Shown here: positions 18,613-27,505 of the stretch, piece by piece
Layout: each line of letters begins with the position of its first letter
How positions within the stretch are numbered: the stretch's first letter is position 1
From: Acidisoma sp. L85
GTDB lineage: Bacteria > Pseudomonadota > Alphaproteobacteria > Acetobacterales > Acetobacteraceae
NCBI RefSeq assembly: GCF_009765865.1
Contig: NZ_LMUQ01000052.1
Location: forward strand, 218,864-282,863
Direction: 5' to 3'
DNA length: 64,000 nt
Notes under the pieces: model-generated
Told to the model about the DNA's origin: nothing
The model's database searches: none
Seen by the model: the letters and a program-made list of their open reading frames with translations, nothing else
Position numbers and translations under genes: made by a program

Positions 18613-19422
18613 TCAATGTGCAAGCTGGCTGCGGCGCTCACGTCGTTTCGCGGCGCCTCCGCCTAGATAGATGTCTTTGATATCCGCCCGCTCCGACAAT
18701 TCAGTTGCCGTGCCAGATACCACGACGCGGCCATTCTCCAGCACATGCGCGGTATCGACGTAGTGCAATGCGATATTGGCGTTCTGCTCGGAGACGAGAA
18801 ATGTGACGCCTTCCTCGCTATTGAGCCTACGAATGATCTCGAAGATTTCGTGCACGACTCTCGGCGCCAAACCCATCGATGGTTCGTCCAACAGCATCAG
18901 GCGCGGCCCAGTCATTAGCGCGCGGCCGATCGCGACCATCTGCTGCTCGCCACCCGAAGTGAGCCCAGCGCGGATATGCCGCCGCTCCCTGAGGCGCGGA
19001 AACCGCGTATAGGCGCGATCCAGTTCCGTGCGCAGTCGGCTCCGCGAAAGGCGGCGAACGAAGCCGCCCGTCAAAAGATTTTCCTCAACGGTCAGGTGCT
19101 GAAAGCACTGACGCCCTTCCAGCACCTGAGCGAGGCCCTGCGCCACCAGTTGCGACGGATGGGTCGCGAGAACCGATCGTTGTTCCCAGGTGATCGCGCC
19201 TCCACTTACCGCTCCATTCTCCGCTCCCAAGAGGTTGGAAATCGCCCTCAAGGTTGTCGTCTTACCCGCTCCATTCGCGCCAAGCAGGGCCACAATCGCC
19301 CCCTTGGCCACGTCGAAAGTCACCCCGCGCAGACCGACGATGGCCCTGTCATAGACCGCCTCGACCTCGTGAAGACGAAGGAAGACGTCCCTTCCGTTCG
19401 GCACATCGCCTGAGCTGCGCAT
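18613..19422 (-). CDS. HAAT-family ABC transporter ATP-binding protein (LivF type)
   Basis: 269 residues from ATG 19422, 17 bases beyond the binding-protein stop; an earlier in-frame start at 19458 would overlap that gene. Walker A is GANGAGKTT, the signature region is LTSGGEQQMVAIGRAL and Walker B is LMLLDEPSMGLAP, all as in LivF. The C-terminus is charged (KRRERRSQ). It is the last gene of the six-gene operon and forms the ATPase pair with the LivG-type protein at 22839. Substrate class cannot be taken from this subunit. Confidence 0.93.
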   Translation of the reverse strand: MRSSGDVPNGRDVFLRLHEVEAVYDRAIVGLRGVTFDVAKGAIVALLGANGAGKTTTLRAISNLLGAENGAVSGGAITWEQRSVLATHPSQLVAQGLAQVLEGRQCFQHLTVEENLLTGGFVRRLSRSRLRTELDRAYTRFPRLRERRHIRAGLTSGGEQQMVAIGRALMTGPRLMLLDEPSMGLAPRVVHEIFEIIRRLNSEEGVTFLVSEQNANIALHYVDTAHVLENGRVVVSGTATELSERADIKDIYLGGGAAKRRERRSQLAH

Positions 19423-19439
19423 CGGCTTGTTCCCGGTCC

Positions 19440-20780
19440 TCAGCTTTCGGTCGCGCAATCGCGGGGGGTTTCGCTCTTCTCCTTCGCGTAGGCTGCCGCC
19501 TTCTCATCAATGAGCGGCCGCAAGCTGGACCGGTCGGCCTGAATCCAGCCGCTCACGGGTGTCCAGGTCTTGCCGTCCCATTGTTGCACCCGGAGTGCGC
19601 CGCCGCCCTCATGGTCACCACAGGACAGCTTCAACGGCTGGAGCAAGCCCGTCACGCCGAGTTCCGCGAGTTGCCTCTCGTCGATATTCAGATGCTCGAT
19701 TCCGTATTTCCCCTCCGTCCCGTCAATTGGGCGATTTCCGAATTTGAGGTGGGCGGTATGTAGAACCTCGATCGCGACGATCGCCTGGACGACGCCAGAA
19801 TTGTAGTAGACCGTGCCGAACCGCGCCTTATCCTTGAGGTCGCTCTCGCCCTTGTCGAGAATGTATTTCTTCAGCTCCTGATGGATCGGGAAATTGGTGC
19901 CCGCCGGATAGGTGGTGACCGCAAGCACTCCCTTCGCACCGGCGCCGGCGGGAATGACATCATCCTCAGAGCTGGACCATACGTCTCCTATGATGTGGTC
20001 CGCTGGGAAGCCAACCCGGGCCGCGGTCTTGATGGCAACGGGGGTTTGAATTCCCCAGCCGCGCAGGAAGACCCAATCAGGCTTGATTTCGCGAATTCGC
20101 TGCCATTGCGCCGACTGCTCGACACCTGGATTTGGATTCGGAATCTCGATGTCATCGAAGCCATATTTCTTTGATAGCAAGGCCAGCGGCCCGAGCGTCT
20201 CGCGACCGTAAGCGGAGTCGTTGTATAGGGTAACGATCTTCTTACCCTTGAGGTTGGCGAAGCCGCCCTCTTTTTGCGCGATGAAATTGATGACGCCCGA
20301 GGCCTCGCTGTAGAAGGTCAGCATGATCGGGAAGTTCCACGGAAACACAGCGCCGTCGGTGGCCTCAGTTCGCCCGTAGTTCATCGTGATCATCGGGATT
20401 TTGTCGGCGACAACCTTGTCCGTCAGGGCATAGGAGATTGGCGCCGAGAACGGCAGGATGAAGGGCACCTGGGATCCGTTCCGACCGCCCTTCAGGCGTT
20501 CGTAGCATTCAACGCCCTTCTCCGCGAGCCAACCCGTCTCGCATTCCTGAGTGACGATCTTCACCCCGTCCACGCCACCTTTTTGTTCGTTGTAGTATCG
20601 GATCGTATCGAGGAAGCCGGCCCAGATACTGACACCGCTTGGTGCATAAGGTCCGACGCGATAAGTAAGAAGCGGCAGGTATTGCTCTTGCGGCCCCTCG
20701 GCCGCGAGCGCTGATCCCGCGAAACCGGCACTGAGTGCGAGCGCTCCAGCCAGTTTCGCGCCTTGAGAGAGGAAGGACAT
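19440..20780 (-). CDS. HAAT-family ABC transporter substrate-binding protein (LivK-like)
   Basis: 446 residues from ATG 20780, with GGAGA six bases before it. A Sec signal (AKLAGALALSAGFAGSALAA) precedes a type I periplasmic binding domain (peripl_BP_6): LLTYRVGPYAPSG at the start, later VTLYNDSAYGRETLGPLALL, the usual hinge strand and helix. It is longer than E. coli LivK (about 370), with an extended C-terminal part. Relatives of this size bind aromatic acids, urea-like or short amide compounds as well as amino acids. The monooxygenase gene in the same operon suggests a non-standard ligand. Confidence 0.92.
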   Translation of the reverse strand: MSFLSQGAKLAGALALSAGFAGSALAAEGPQEQYLPLLTYRVGPYAPSGVSIWAGFLDTIRYYNEQKGGVDGVKIVTQECETGWLAEKGVECYERLKGGRNGSQVPFILPFSAPISYALTDKVVADKIPMITMNYGRTEATDGAVFPWNFPIMLTFYSEASGVINFIAQKEGGFANLKGKKIVTLYNDSAYGRETLGPLALLSKKYGFDDIEIPNPNPGVEQSAQWQRIREIKPDWVFLRGWGIQTPVAIKTAARVGFPADHIIGDVWSSSEDDVIPAGAGAKGVLAVTTYPAGTNFPIHQELKKYILDKGESDLKDKARFGTVYYNSGVVQAIVAIEVLHTAHLKFGNRPIDGTEGKYGIEHLNIDERQLAELGVTGLLQPLKLSCGDHEGGGALRVQQWDGKTWTPVSGWIQADRSSLRPLIDEKAAAYAKEKSETPRDCATES

Positions 20781-20865
20781 GATGTCTCCGTTGGTGCGTT
20801 TGAGTTGGGTTACGAAACGTTGGTTGTGACTTCGTGGGCTAGACTTGCGACGGCGACCGCCGCGA

Positions 20866-21945
20866 TCACCTCGCAGGCCTTCCACGCCGAAGCCGATCGC
20901 TCAATTTCGTCAGATAGGCGGCCAGTCCGCGAGGCTCGCGCGTCAGAAGGTAGATGATGAGAGCGCCGAACACGATGTCGTGGAGGTTCTGCAAAAGACC
21001 CGTGTCGACCGTGCCCCCGAATATTCCGACGGCCACGCGGTCCAAGAAGATCGGAAACAGCAGAATGAAAGCCGCGCCGACGAAACTTCCCATCACGCTG
21101 CCGAGCCCCCCAATAATGATCATGAAGAGGATCTGGAAGGACCGGTCGATGTCAAAAGAATGCGCATCGGCGGTTCCGAGATAGGCAAATACCCAAAGCG
21201 CCCCGGCAATGCCGAGAATGAAAGAGCTGACGGCAAAGGCGAGCAGCTTGGTGCGGGCTACAGGAACGCCAATGATGGCGGCCGCTGTATCCATATCGCG
21301 AATCGCGGTCCATGTTCGGCCGGTCTGGCTAAGCACTAGATTCACCGTCATGACCGTCAGCACGGCTACAGTGACGGCGGTCAGCAGGTAGCGGTGAACC
21401 GGCGAGGATAGATCCGTGCCGAAAATCTCAAGACGTGGCGCGGAAATCGAGCCTGAGGAGGAGTTGTTGGAAAACCAACCGTAGCCGTTGAAAAGCCACT
21501 CGACAAAGAATTGCGCGCCCAATGTGGAGGCAAGGAGGTAGAAGCCTTTGACCCGCAGACTCGGTAGACCGAACAACACACCGACGACAGCGGCGGTCGC
21601 TCCACCCAAAAGGAGCGCGATGGGCAGAGGAAGCATCGGGAGTCGCAGAAGAAAATTATAGCTCGCGAAGGCGCCGACCGACATGACAGCGCCGGACCCC
21701 AATGAGGCCTGCCCCGCATAGCCGGTCAGCACGTTCAGCCCCAGGGCGGCCAAGGACAGCACGAAAAAGGGGATCAGAATGGCGTTGAACCAGTAATCAT
21801 TCCCAAGCGCTGGGATGACGCCGAACACCAGCACCGCTCCGGCCAAAAGCGGCACGAGTTGCCGTGACTGCGGACTCCAACCCGCAAGTCCCGCTCGCGA
21901 CTGACCGACAACCACCGTCGCGTCGCTTCGATCGCTCGGCATCAC
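20866..21945 (-). CDS. HAAT-family ABC transporter permease (LivM type)
   Basis: 359 residues; the GTG at 21945 touches the LivH stop and an ATG at 21942 is the alternative. About ten hydrophobic segments; the LivM hallmarks LNVLTGYAGQASLGSGAVMSVGAF and, near the C-terminus, IIGGLGSVMGSFVGAAF are present, as is the cytoplasmic loop IRDMDTAAAIIGV. An 85-base gap separates it from the binding protein. It forms the membrane channel together with the LivH-type protein. Confidence 0.93.
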   Translation of the reverse strand: MMPSDRSDATVVVGQSRAGLAGWSPQSRQLVPLLAGAVLVFGVIPALGNDYWFNAILIPFFVLSLAALGLNVLTGYAGQASLGSGAVMSVGAFASYNFLLRLPMLPLPIALLLGGATAAVVGVLFGLPSLRVKGFYLLASTLGAQFFVEWLFNGYGWFSNNSSSGSISAPRLEIFGTDLSSPVHRYLLTAVTVAVLTVMTVNLVLSQTGRTWTAIRDMDTAAAIIGVPVARTKLLAFAVSSFILGIAGALWVFAYLGTADAHSFDIDRSFQILFMIIIGGLGSVMGSFVGAAFILLFPIFLDRVAVGIFGGTVDTGLLQNLHDIVFGALIIYLLTREPRGLAAYLTKLSDRLRRGRPAR

Positions 21946-22827
21946 CTAGACTCTCTCGATTTCGCGCTCGCCGAAAAGTCCGGCGGGTCGCACCAATAGG
22001 AAGATCAGCGCCAGGACATAGGCGAACCAGGCTGAAAGGCCGCCGCCAATGAGTGGGCCGAGATACAGCTCTGCTAGGCTCTCGCTGGCGCCGACGATCA
22101 ACCCGCCAAGGACCGCACCCGGGATAGAGGTAAATCCGCCGATGATGAGTACCGGGAGAGCCTTTAAAACAACGAGACTAAGGGAGAATTGCACACCCTC
22201 ACGGGCGCCCCATAGCAGACCGGCGACAAGGCCGACGAAGCCCGCGACTGACCAGACGATTCGCCAGATCCAGTCGAGACGGATGCCGACAGACTGCGCC
22301 GCGAGCTGGTTATCCGCCACGGCGCGAAGAGAAATTCCGATGCGCGTGCGCGTGAACAATAGCGACAAGCCAATCACGAGAATGCCGGAGATGCCCGCTG
22401 CGGCCAGGTCGAACTCGCTGACCTGGATCGGCCCGACATTGATGGGCACATCCGGAATACCGAGATCGAGCGCATGCACATCCGTCCCCATGGCCGCCTG
22501 CGCTACGCCGGCAATGACGTAGCTAAGTCCAAGCGTCGCCATGAACAATGTGAGATCGGAACGCCCCGTGAGCGGGCGTAACACGACTCGCTCCACCAGG
22601 ACAGCGGTCAGAATCATGAGCAACAAGGCTATGGCGCCAGCAAGCCAAAAAGGAACGCCGTGCTCGGTCAGCGTCACGAAAGCCAGAGCCGCGAACAGCA
22701 GCATCGAACCCTGGGCGAAATTGAAGACGCGGGAGGCCTTGTAGATCAAGACGAAGCCGATTGCGACGAGGGAATACATGACTCCAGCCAGGAGGCCGCC
22801 GACAAGAGTTTCGACAAAGAAATCCAC
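21946..22827 (-). CDS. HAAT-family ABC transporter permease (LivH type)
   Basis: 293 residues, about eight transmembrane segments. It begins as LivH proteins do (VETLVGGLLAGVMYSLVAIG, FVLIYKASRVFNFAQG) and has the loop RAVADNQLAAQSVGI that docks the ATPase, then GGFTSIPGAVLGGLIVG. The stop abuts the LivM start. The start is 11 bases past the LivG stop, so the whole run is one transcript. Confidence 0.94.
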   Translation of the reverse strand: MDFFVETLVGGLLAGVMYSLVAIGFVLIYKASRVFNFAQGSMLLFAALAFVTLTEHGVPFWLAGAIALLLMILTAVLVERVVLRPLTGRSDLTLFMATLGLSYVIAGVAQAAMGTDVHALDLGIPDVPINVGPIQVSEFDLAAAGISGILVIGLSLLFTRTRIGISLRAVADNQLAAQSVGIRLDWIWRIVWSVAGFVGLVAGLLWGAREGVQFSLSLVVLKALPVLIIGGFTSIPGAVLGGLIVGASESLAELYLGPLIGGGLSAWFAYVLALIFLLVRPAGLFGEREIERV

Positions 22828-22838
22828 GGCCGGGCGCT

Positions 22839-23609
22839 CTAATGCACTGTGCCGAGATAGGCGGCGATCACTTCGGGATCGTTGCGTACCGCTTCGGGGG
22901 AGCCGTCACCGACCTTGCGCCCATAGTCCAGCACAACCACCTGGTCGGATAGGTCCATGACGACGCCGACATCATGCTCGATCAGCAGCATCGTTGTGCC
23001 GAGCGTGCGGTTGGTGTGGCGTATGAAGCCGCTCATCTCTTCCTTTTCGTCCTGGTTCATGCCGGCCATGGGCTCGTCCAGCAAAATGAGTTTAGGCTTT
23101 GCGACCAGAGCCCGCGCGAGATCGACCCGCTTTTGCACACCGTATGGCAGCGTGCCGGCGGCAGCGTCGCGATGAGGTCGGATATGCAGAAAGTCCAGCA
23201 CCTGCTCTGCACGCTCGCGCATTCGTGCCTCTTCGCGTCGTCCCCGCGGCAGATGAAACGCGTGGCTCAACGGACCGGTGCGGGTATGGCGCGTCAGGCC
23301 GGCCATTACGTTGTCGAGTACGCTCATATGCTTGAACAAGGCATTGTGCTGGAAGGTGCGCCCGATCCCGAGTCGCGCCGCCTTCAAGGGGCGGATCCGT
23401 TCAAACCGCGTGCCGTCGAAGACGATACGCCCGGAATCCGCGCGATAGACGCCATTCACGATGTTAAGTGCCGAACTCTTTCCGGCTCCATTCGGGCCGA
23501 TCAAGGCGCAAACCTGCCCAGCCTGAACCGTGAACGAAAGATTCGTCAGCGCCTTCACACCCTTGAAAGAGAGCGAAACATTATGCAGGGCGAGGAGCGG
23601 CTTGGTCAT
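22839..23609 (-). CDS. HAAT-family ABC transporter ATP-binding protein (LivG type)
   Basis: 256 residues from ATG 23609, 10 bases after the monooxygenase stop. Walker A GPNGAGKSS, the long insertion after it (LFKHMSVLDNVMAGLTRHTR) typical of LivG, signature-like LPYGVQKRVDLARAL and Walker B LILLDEPMAGMN are present; it ends in the family-typical VIAAYLGT. The signature LPYGVQKR deviates from LSGGQ in the usual LivG manner. The frame is open upstream into the monooxygenase, which is not used. Confidence 0.93.
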   Translation of the reverse strand: MTKPLLALHNVSLSFKGVKALTNLSFTVQAGQVCALIGPNGAGKSSALNIVNGVYRADSGRIVFDGTRFERIRPLKAARLGIGRTFQHNALFKHMSVLDNVMAGLTRHTRTGPLSHAFHLPRGRREEARMRERAEQVLDFLHIRPHRDAAAGTLPYGVQKRVDLARALVAKPKLILLDEPMAGMNQDEKEEMSGFIRHTNRTLGTTMLLIEHDVGVVMDLSDQVVVLDYGRKVGDGSPEAVRNDPEVIAAYLGTVH

Positions 23610-23619
23610 CGCGAACTGG

Positions 23620-25041
23620 CTATACCGCGACAAGCAATTGCGACTTTGCGGTTTCGGCCTCTCGCCGATGAATCGCCGCGAGATCGCGAAATTGCGCACC
23701 CGGATGATCACTGGATAGATAGGCTTCGCCGCCGAACAATTTCTCCCGCAGCGTACCAGGCTTGTAGTCGGTCGGGTAAACGCCGCGCCGCTGTAGTTCG
23801 GGCACGAGTAGGTTGACCACATCCTCGAAGGATTCCGGCGTTACCGCATAGGCGAGATTAAACCCGTCCACATCGGTATCCTCAACCCATTCCTGAAGAA
23901 TATCAGCAACAGTGGACGGCGAGCCGACGATGACGGGGCCAAGGCCGCCGACACCACCCCATGCAGCCAATTCCTCTACTGTCCACTTCTTGTCCGGGTC
24001 GCCTTCGGCTAAGGCATCGACGATCGAGACAATCGCATTGGTTTCGGCTTTTCTCACCAATTCCGTCGGGGCATATTGGCCAAAATCGATCCCAGTCCAG
24101 CCGGACATGAAGACGAGTGAGCCGTCATAGCTGGCATAGCTGCGATATTCCTCGAATTTTGCCGCGGCCGCCGCGTCCGTTTCGCCCAAAATAACGGTTT
24201 GAAGGTTATAGACGTAGAGCTTGCGGGGATCGCGGCCAGCGGCGGCGGCACGCTTGCGAACATCGGCGACATAGTTGCGCAGCACCGTCTTGGTGGGAGC
24301 CGCCACGAAAACGCATTCCGCATGCCTCGAGGCAAAATCGCGGCCGCGACCAGACGCACCTGCCTGGTATAGAACCGGCGTGCGCTGCGGTGATGGCTCG
24401 GAAAGATGATAGCCGGGGACCGAGAAGTATTTTCCCTGGTGGCGAATCTCGTGGACTTTTGACGGGTCGGTGAAGATGCGCCGGCCGCGATCGCGCTGCA
24501 CTGCCCCTTCTTCCCAGCTTCCTTCCAATAGCTTGTAGATGACCTCAAGATATTCATCCGCGACTTCATAACGGTCGTTGTGCCGCGGCAATCCGGCGGT
24601 GCCTGTGTTACGGGCTCCGCTCTCGAGGTAGGAGGTGACGATGTTCCAGCCCAGCCGGCCTTTCGAGTGATGGTCGGCGGTGGCGAGCCGGCGGGCGAAA
24701 GGATAGGGGTGCTCGAAGCCGGTGGAGGCCGTGATGCCGAACCCCAGATGCTTAGTGACCAGAGACAACGCCGAAACGAGTTGTATGGGATCGTTCACCG
24801 GAATTTGCGCCGCCTGCTGAATGGCGTGATGCGCGGTGCCTTGATAGACGTCGTAGTAGCCGATGACATCGGCGACAAATATGCCGTCGAATATCCCGCG
24901 TTCCAATATGCGAGCGACATCCGTCCAGTATTCGAGATCCTTATACTGCCAGGAGCGATCTCGGGGATGCGCCCAAAGTCCTGGCGACTGGTGCCCGACG
25001 CAATTCATGTCAAAAGCATTGAAGCGGATTTGGCGGGTCAT
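23620..25041 (-). CDS. NtaA/SnaA/DszA-family flavin-dependent monooxygenase
   Basis: 473 residues from ATG 25041, a luciferase-like (bacterial LLM) TIM-barrel oxidoreductase. It opens with the family pattern FNAFDMNCVGHQSPGLW and has VSALSLVTKHLGFGITASTGFEHPY, KGRLGWNIVTSYLESGARN and VLYQAGASGRGRDFASRHAE, the FMN-binding and active-site blocks of nitrilotriacetate and dibenzothiophene-sulfone monooxygenases. These need FMNH2 from a separate reductase, not found nearby. As first gene of a Liv-type transporter operon it probably oxidises the imported compound, cleaving a C-N or C-S bond. The precise substrate is unknown. Confidence 0.92.
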   Translation of the reverse strand: MTRQIRFNAFDMNCVGHQSPGLWAHPRDRSWQYKDLEYWTDVARILERGIFDGIFVADVIGYYDVYQGTAHHAIQQAAQIPVNDPIQLVSALSLVTKHLGFGITASTGFEHPYPFARRLATADHHSKGRLGWNIVTSYLESGARNTGTAGLPRHNDRYEVADEYLEVIYKLLEGSWEEGAVQRDRGRRIFTDPSKVHEIRHQGKYFSVPGYHLSEPSPQRTPVLYQAGASGRGRDFASRHAECVFVAAPTKTVLRNYVADVRKRAAAAGRDPRKLYVYNLQTVILGETDAAAAAKFEEYRSYASYDGSLVFMSGWTGIDFGQYAPTELVRKAETNAIVSIVDALAEGDPDKKWTVEELAAWGGVGGLGPVIVGSPSTVADILQEWVEDTDVDGFNLAYAVTPESFEDVVNLLVPELQRRGVYPTDYKPGTLREKLFGGEAYLSSDHPGAQFRDLAAIHRREAETAKSQLLVAV

Positions 25042-25421
25042 AGGTTGCGATCCGTTGCGTGTTCGAAAGAGACCGACATGCGCCAAGCTCCGTCGCCATC
25101 CCGAGTGTCGGGCCAGCATCGGCTACGGCGGGCGCTTCACACGATTGAACTCTGTTCTATCGTTAGTCAATAGGACATATCACACGCGAGAGTCAGTTAA
25201 ATTATCTAGCTATCTAAAATAGTGAGATCGTCACAGGCCGGTCTCGACGAGAATAAGTGATTGAGTTTGTGCCGACGGCTCCAGGTGAGCGTCAGAAGGT
25301 CGGCATCTGAGGAAAGCCACGCGCCATGGTGGCGACGAAAATCCACGTGCCACGATAAGCGCCCCTTATACGGCAAACGCCTTTCTTTCATGAGCTGGGG
25401 GACGCGTGCCAAGCAAGCGGC
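25042..25421 (-). other. intergenic region, 380 bases, promoter side of the monooxygenase operon
   Basis: No gene recognised. The central part (about 25150-25225) is markedly AT-rich for this window and contains, on the minus strand, TTGACT (25170-25165) as a possible -35 box next to a CTAT-N9-ATAG inverted pair (25157-25173). No convincing -10 box could be placed at the right distance. Confidence 0.4.
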
Positions 25422-26180
25422 TCAACCGCCCGCGAATAGCGCCGTCATCTGCGTATTGAATTGATCGACAAAGAAATGCTCGTTCGGGCCGGCATTCGCC
25501 CGAAGCGGTTTGGCGGCTTCGACCAGAATCTCATCCGCATCAGTCGCCAATACGGCGATGGTCTGCGCGACGAACTGCTCCAGCGGCATGGCTTGCTCGG
25601 CTTCTTGGCTGTTCATGAGTTCGGTACGGACCCAAGGGGGCGCGATCTCGAGCACCCGAACCTTTGTCTCCTTCAGCATGAAGCGCTGCGAGAGAATGTA
25701 AGAATGAAGTGCTGCCTTGGTGGAGGAATAGATCGCCGTCGGCGCCATCGGGACAAAACCGAGAACCGATGTGGTGTAGGCCACGACAGCATCGTCCTGG
25801 CCTTTGAGGTGCTCGATCAGCGCTGACGTCATGCGGATCGGGCCCATCAAATTGGTGGTGATGGTCGAAACCATCATCGCGTCGTCGATCCTGCCAGCCG
25901 CTCTATCAAGTTGCATGATTCCAGCGTTGTTGATGAGAACGTTGAGGCCGGGATGGTCGGCGATCAGTTGCCTGGCCACCTGTTCGATATTGGTCGGATT
26001 TGCGATGTCGAGATCGACAGCTTGCATGCCGGGATTGGCCGCGATCATCTCGTCAAGATGGCTGCGACGCCGCCCGGCAATGATGACCTTGTTGCCGAGT
26101 TTGTGCAGCGCTTCGGCAAGGCCCCCGCCAATGCCGGAGCCGCCGCCAGTGATGAAGATCGTGTTGCCTGTGAGTTTCAT
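25422..26180 (-). CDS. short-chain dehydrogenase/reductase (DltE-like)
   Basis: 252 residues from ATG 26180. Rossmann motif TGGGSGIGGGLAEALHKLG, NNAGIM motif, and the catalytic Ser...YxxxK as TTSVLGF then YSSTKAALHSY. The substrate-side C-terminus ends FFVDQFNTQMTALF, like YbbO/DltE-type SDRs. It follows the old-yellow-enzyme gene by 34 bases and is probably co-transcribed with it. Both would reduce small carbonyl or enone compounds. Substrate unknown. Confidence 0.92.
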   Translation of the reverse strand: MKLTGNTIFITGGGSGIGGGLAEALHKLGNKVIIAGRRRSHLDEMIAANPGMQAVDLDIANPTNIEQVARQLIADHPGLNVLINNAGIMQLDRAAGRIDDAMMVSTITTNLMGPIRMTSALIEHLKGQDDAVVAYTTSVLGFVPMAPTAIYSSTKAALHSYILSQRFMLKETKVRVLEIAPPWVRTELMNSQEAEQAMPLEQFVAQTIAVLATDADEILVEAAKPLRANAGPNEHFFVDQFNTQMTALFAGG

Positions 26181-26214
26181 GGAATGTGTTCCTGGGCGGT
26201 TAATTGATCGGCGA

Positions 26215-27327
26215 TCAGGCGGCCGCGCCGAAACGGGCGTAATCCGTGTAACCCTTGGCCTCGAAGGTGTAGAAGGTGTCCCGGTCGTGGGGGCTGAGAG
26301 GCAGGTCTTTGCGGATCCGGTCGGGAAGATCCGGGTTCGAGACGAAGTGGCGGCCGAAAGCCACGAGATCCGCATCACCCTTCTCGACGATGGCCGCCGC
26401 CGTTTCCGGCTCGAAGCCACCGGCTGCAACGATCCTGCCCTTGAAGATCGTTCGTAGGTGCTCGGCGGCGACTGGTGCCTGTCCTTCGGCCACAACCACG
26501 TTGCCCTTCACGCGGGGCTCGATGATGTGGAGATAGGCGAGGCCAAAGCGGTTCAGTTCCCGGGCCAAGTAGTCGAACAAAGCGCGCGGGTCGCTGTCGC
26601 CCATGCCGTTCCAGCGCCCATTTGGCCCGATCCGGACGGCGGCGCGGTCCGCGCCGAAGACTGACGTCACTGCTTCGGCGATCTCTAGCAACAGCCGCGC
26701 CCGGTTCTCGATCGATCCGCCATAGGCGTCCGTTCGCTTGTTGCTGCCGTCCTGGAGGAACTGATCGATGAGGTAGCCGTTCGCCGCATGTACCTCGGCG
26801 CCATCGAAGCCGGCTGCCTTGGCTCGTTCGGCCGCTCGGGCGTAGTCCGCGACGATGCCGGCGATCTCACCCACCTCCAGCGCGCGATGCGGCGAGGGCT
26901 TCACCCAGCCGCCGGGCGTTGAGGTGAGATGCGAGGCCTCCTGCCAATAGGCGGGGTCGACCGAGGCCGAAACAGGCTGCGGGCCGCCGGTCACATCGAC
27001 ATGCGACGACCGGCCGGTGTGCCATAGTTGGGCGAACATCCGCCCGCCCTTGGCATGAACCGCGTCGGTAATCGCCTTCCAGCCCGTGACCTGCGCGTCG
27101 GTATAGAGGCCCGGCGCACCGAACCAGCCGCGCGCCGAGGGCGAGATAGTTGTGGCTTCGCCGATGATCAGGCCGCCTTCCGAGGCGCGCTGACTGTAGT
27201 AGGTGCGCATGATATCGCTGGGAACGTCGCCCGGTTGACCGGAGCGCGAGCGCGTGAGTGGGGCCATGACGACACGGTGCGCCAGTGCGACCGCGCCGAT
27301 CTGCACCGGGGAAAACAACTTAGACAT
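26215..27327 (-). CDS. nemA: old yellow enzyme family alkene reductase (NemA-like)
   Basis: 370 residues from ATG 27327. The FMN TIM barrel is intact: MAPLTRSRS near the start, QLWHTGRSSH, the proton-donor region VHAANGYLIDQFLQDGSNKR with the His-Asn pair that holds the substrate, YGGSIENRARLLLEI, and GFEPETAAAIVEKGDADLVAFGR. NemA-type enzymes reduce activated alkenes, N-ethylmaleimide and nitro compounds with NADPH. The divergent LysR gene at 27506 and the palindrome between them suggest induction by an electrophile. The closest alternative names would be xenobiotic reductase or GTN reductase. Confidence 0.92.
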   Translation of the reverse strand: MSKLFSPVQIGAVALAHRVVMAPLTRSRSGQPGDVPSDIMRTYYSQRASEGGLIIGEATTISPSARGWFGAPGLYTDAQVTGWKAITDAVHAKGGRMFAQLWHTGRSSHVDVTGGPQPVSASVDPAYWQEASHLTSTPGGWVKPSPHRALEVGEIAGIVADYARAAERAKAAGFDGAEVHAANGYLIDQFLQDGSNKRTDAYGGSIENRARLLLEIAEAVTSVFGADRAAVRIGPNGRWNGMGDSDPRALFDYLARELNRFGLAYLHIIEPRVKGNVVVAEGQAPVAAEHLRTIFKGRIVAAGGFEPETAAAIVEKGDADLVAFGRHFVSNPDLPDRIRKDLPLSPHDRDTFYTFEAKGYTDYARFGAAA

Positions 27328-27422
27328 GAGGCACTCCTGATTGCGGTTAGGGGTGAGGCAGATGAACTCAGCCAAGCTAGGTTCTCCCGGCGCCGCTTGA
27401 AATTGGGCTGCCGTTTGGAACA

Positions 27423-27444
27423 TTCCGGACAGTGATGTCCGCAA
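27423..27444 (+). promoter_or_regulatory. palindrome between nemA and its divergent LysR gene
   Basis: TTnCGGAC-N6-GTCCGnAA (27423-27444) is a near-perfect inverted repeat in the 178-base gap of the divergent pair. A position between both start codons is what one expects of a LysR operator controlling nemA and itself. Confidence 0.4.
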
Positions 27445-27505
27445 TTCACTGGATTTCTGGGTCAAGGACGGGCAGCAGGACGAGTATCGGCACGTTGGAG
27501 ACAAG

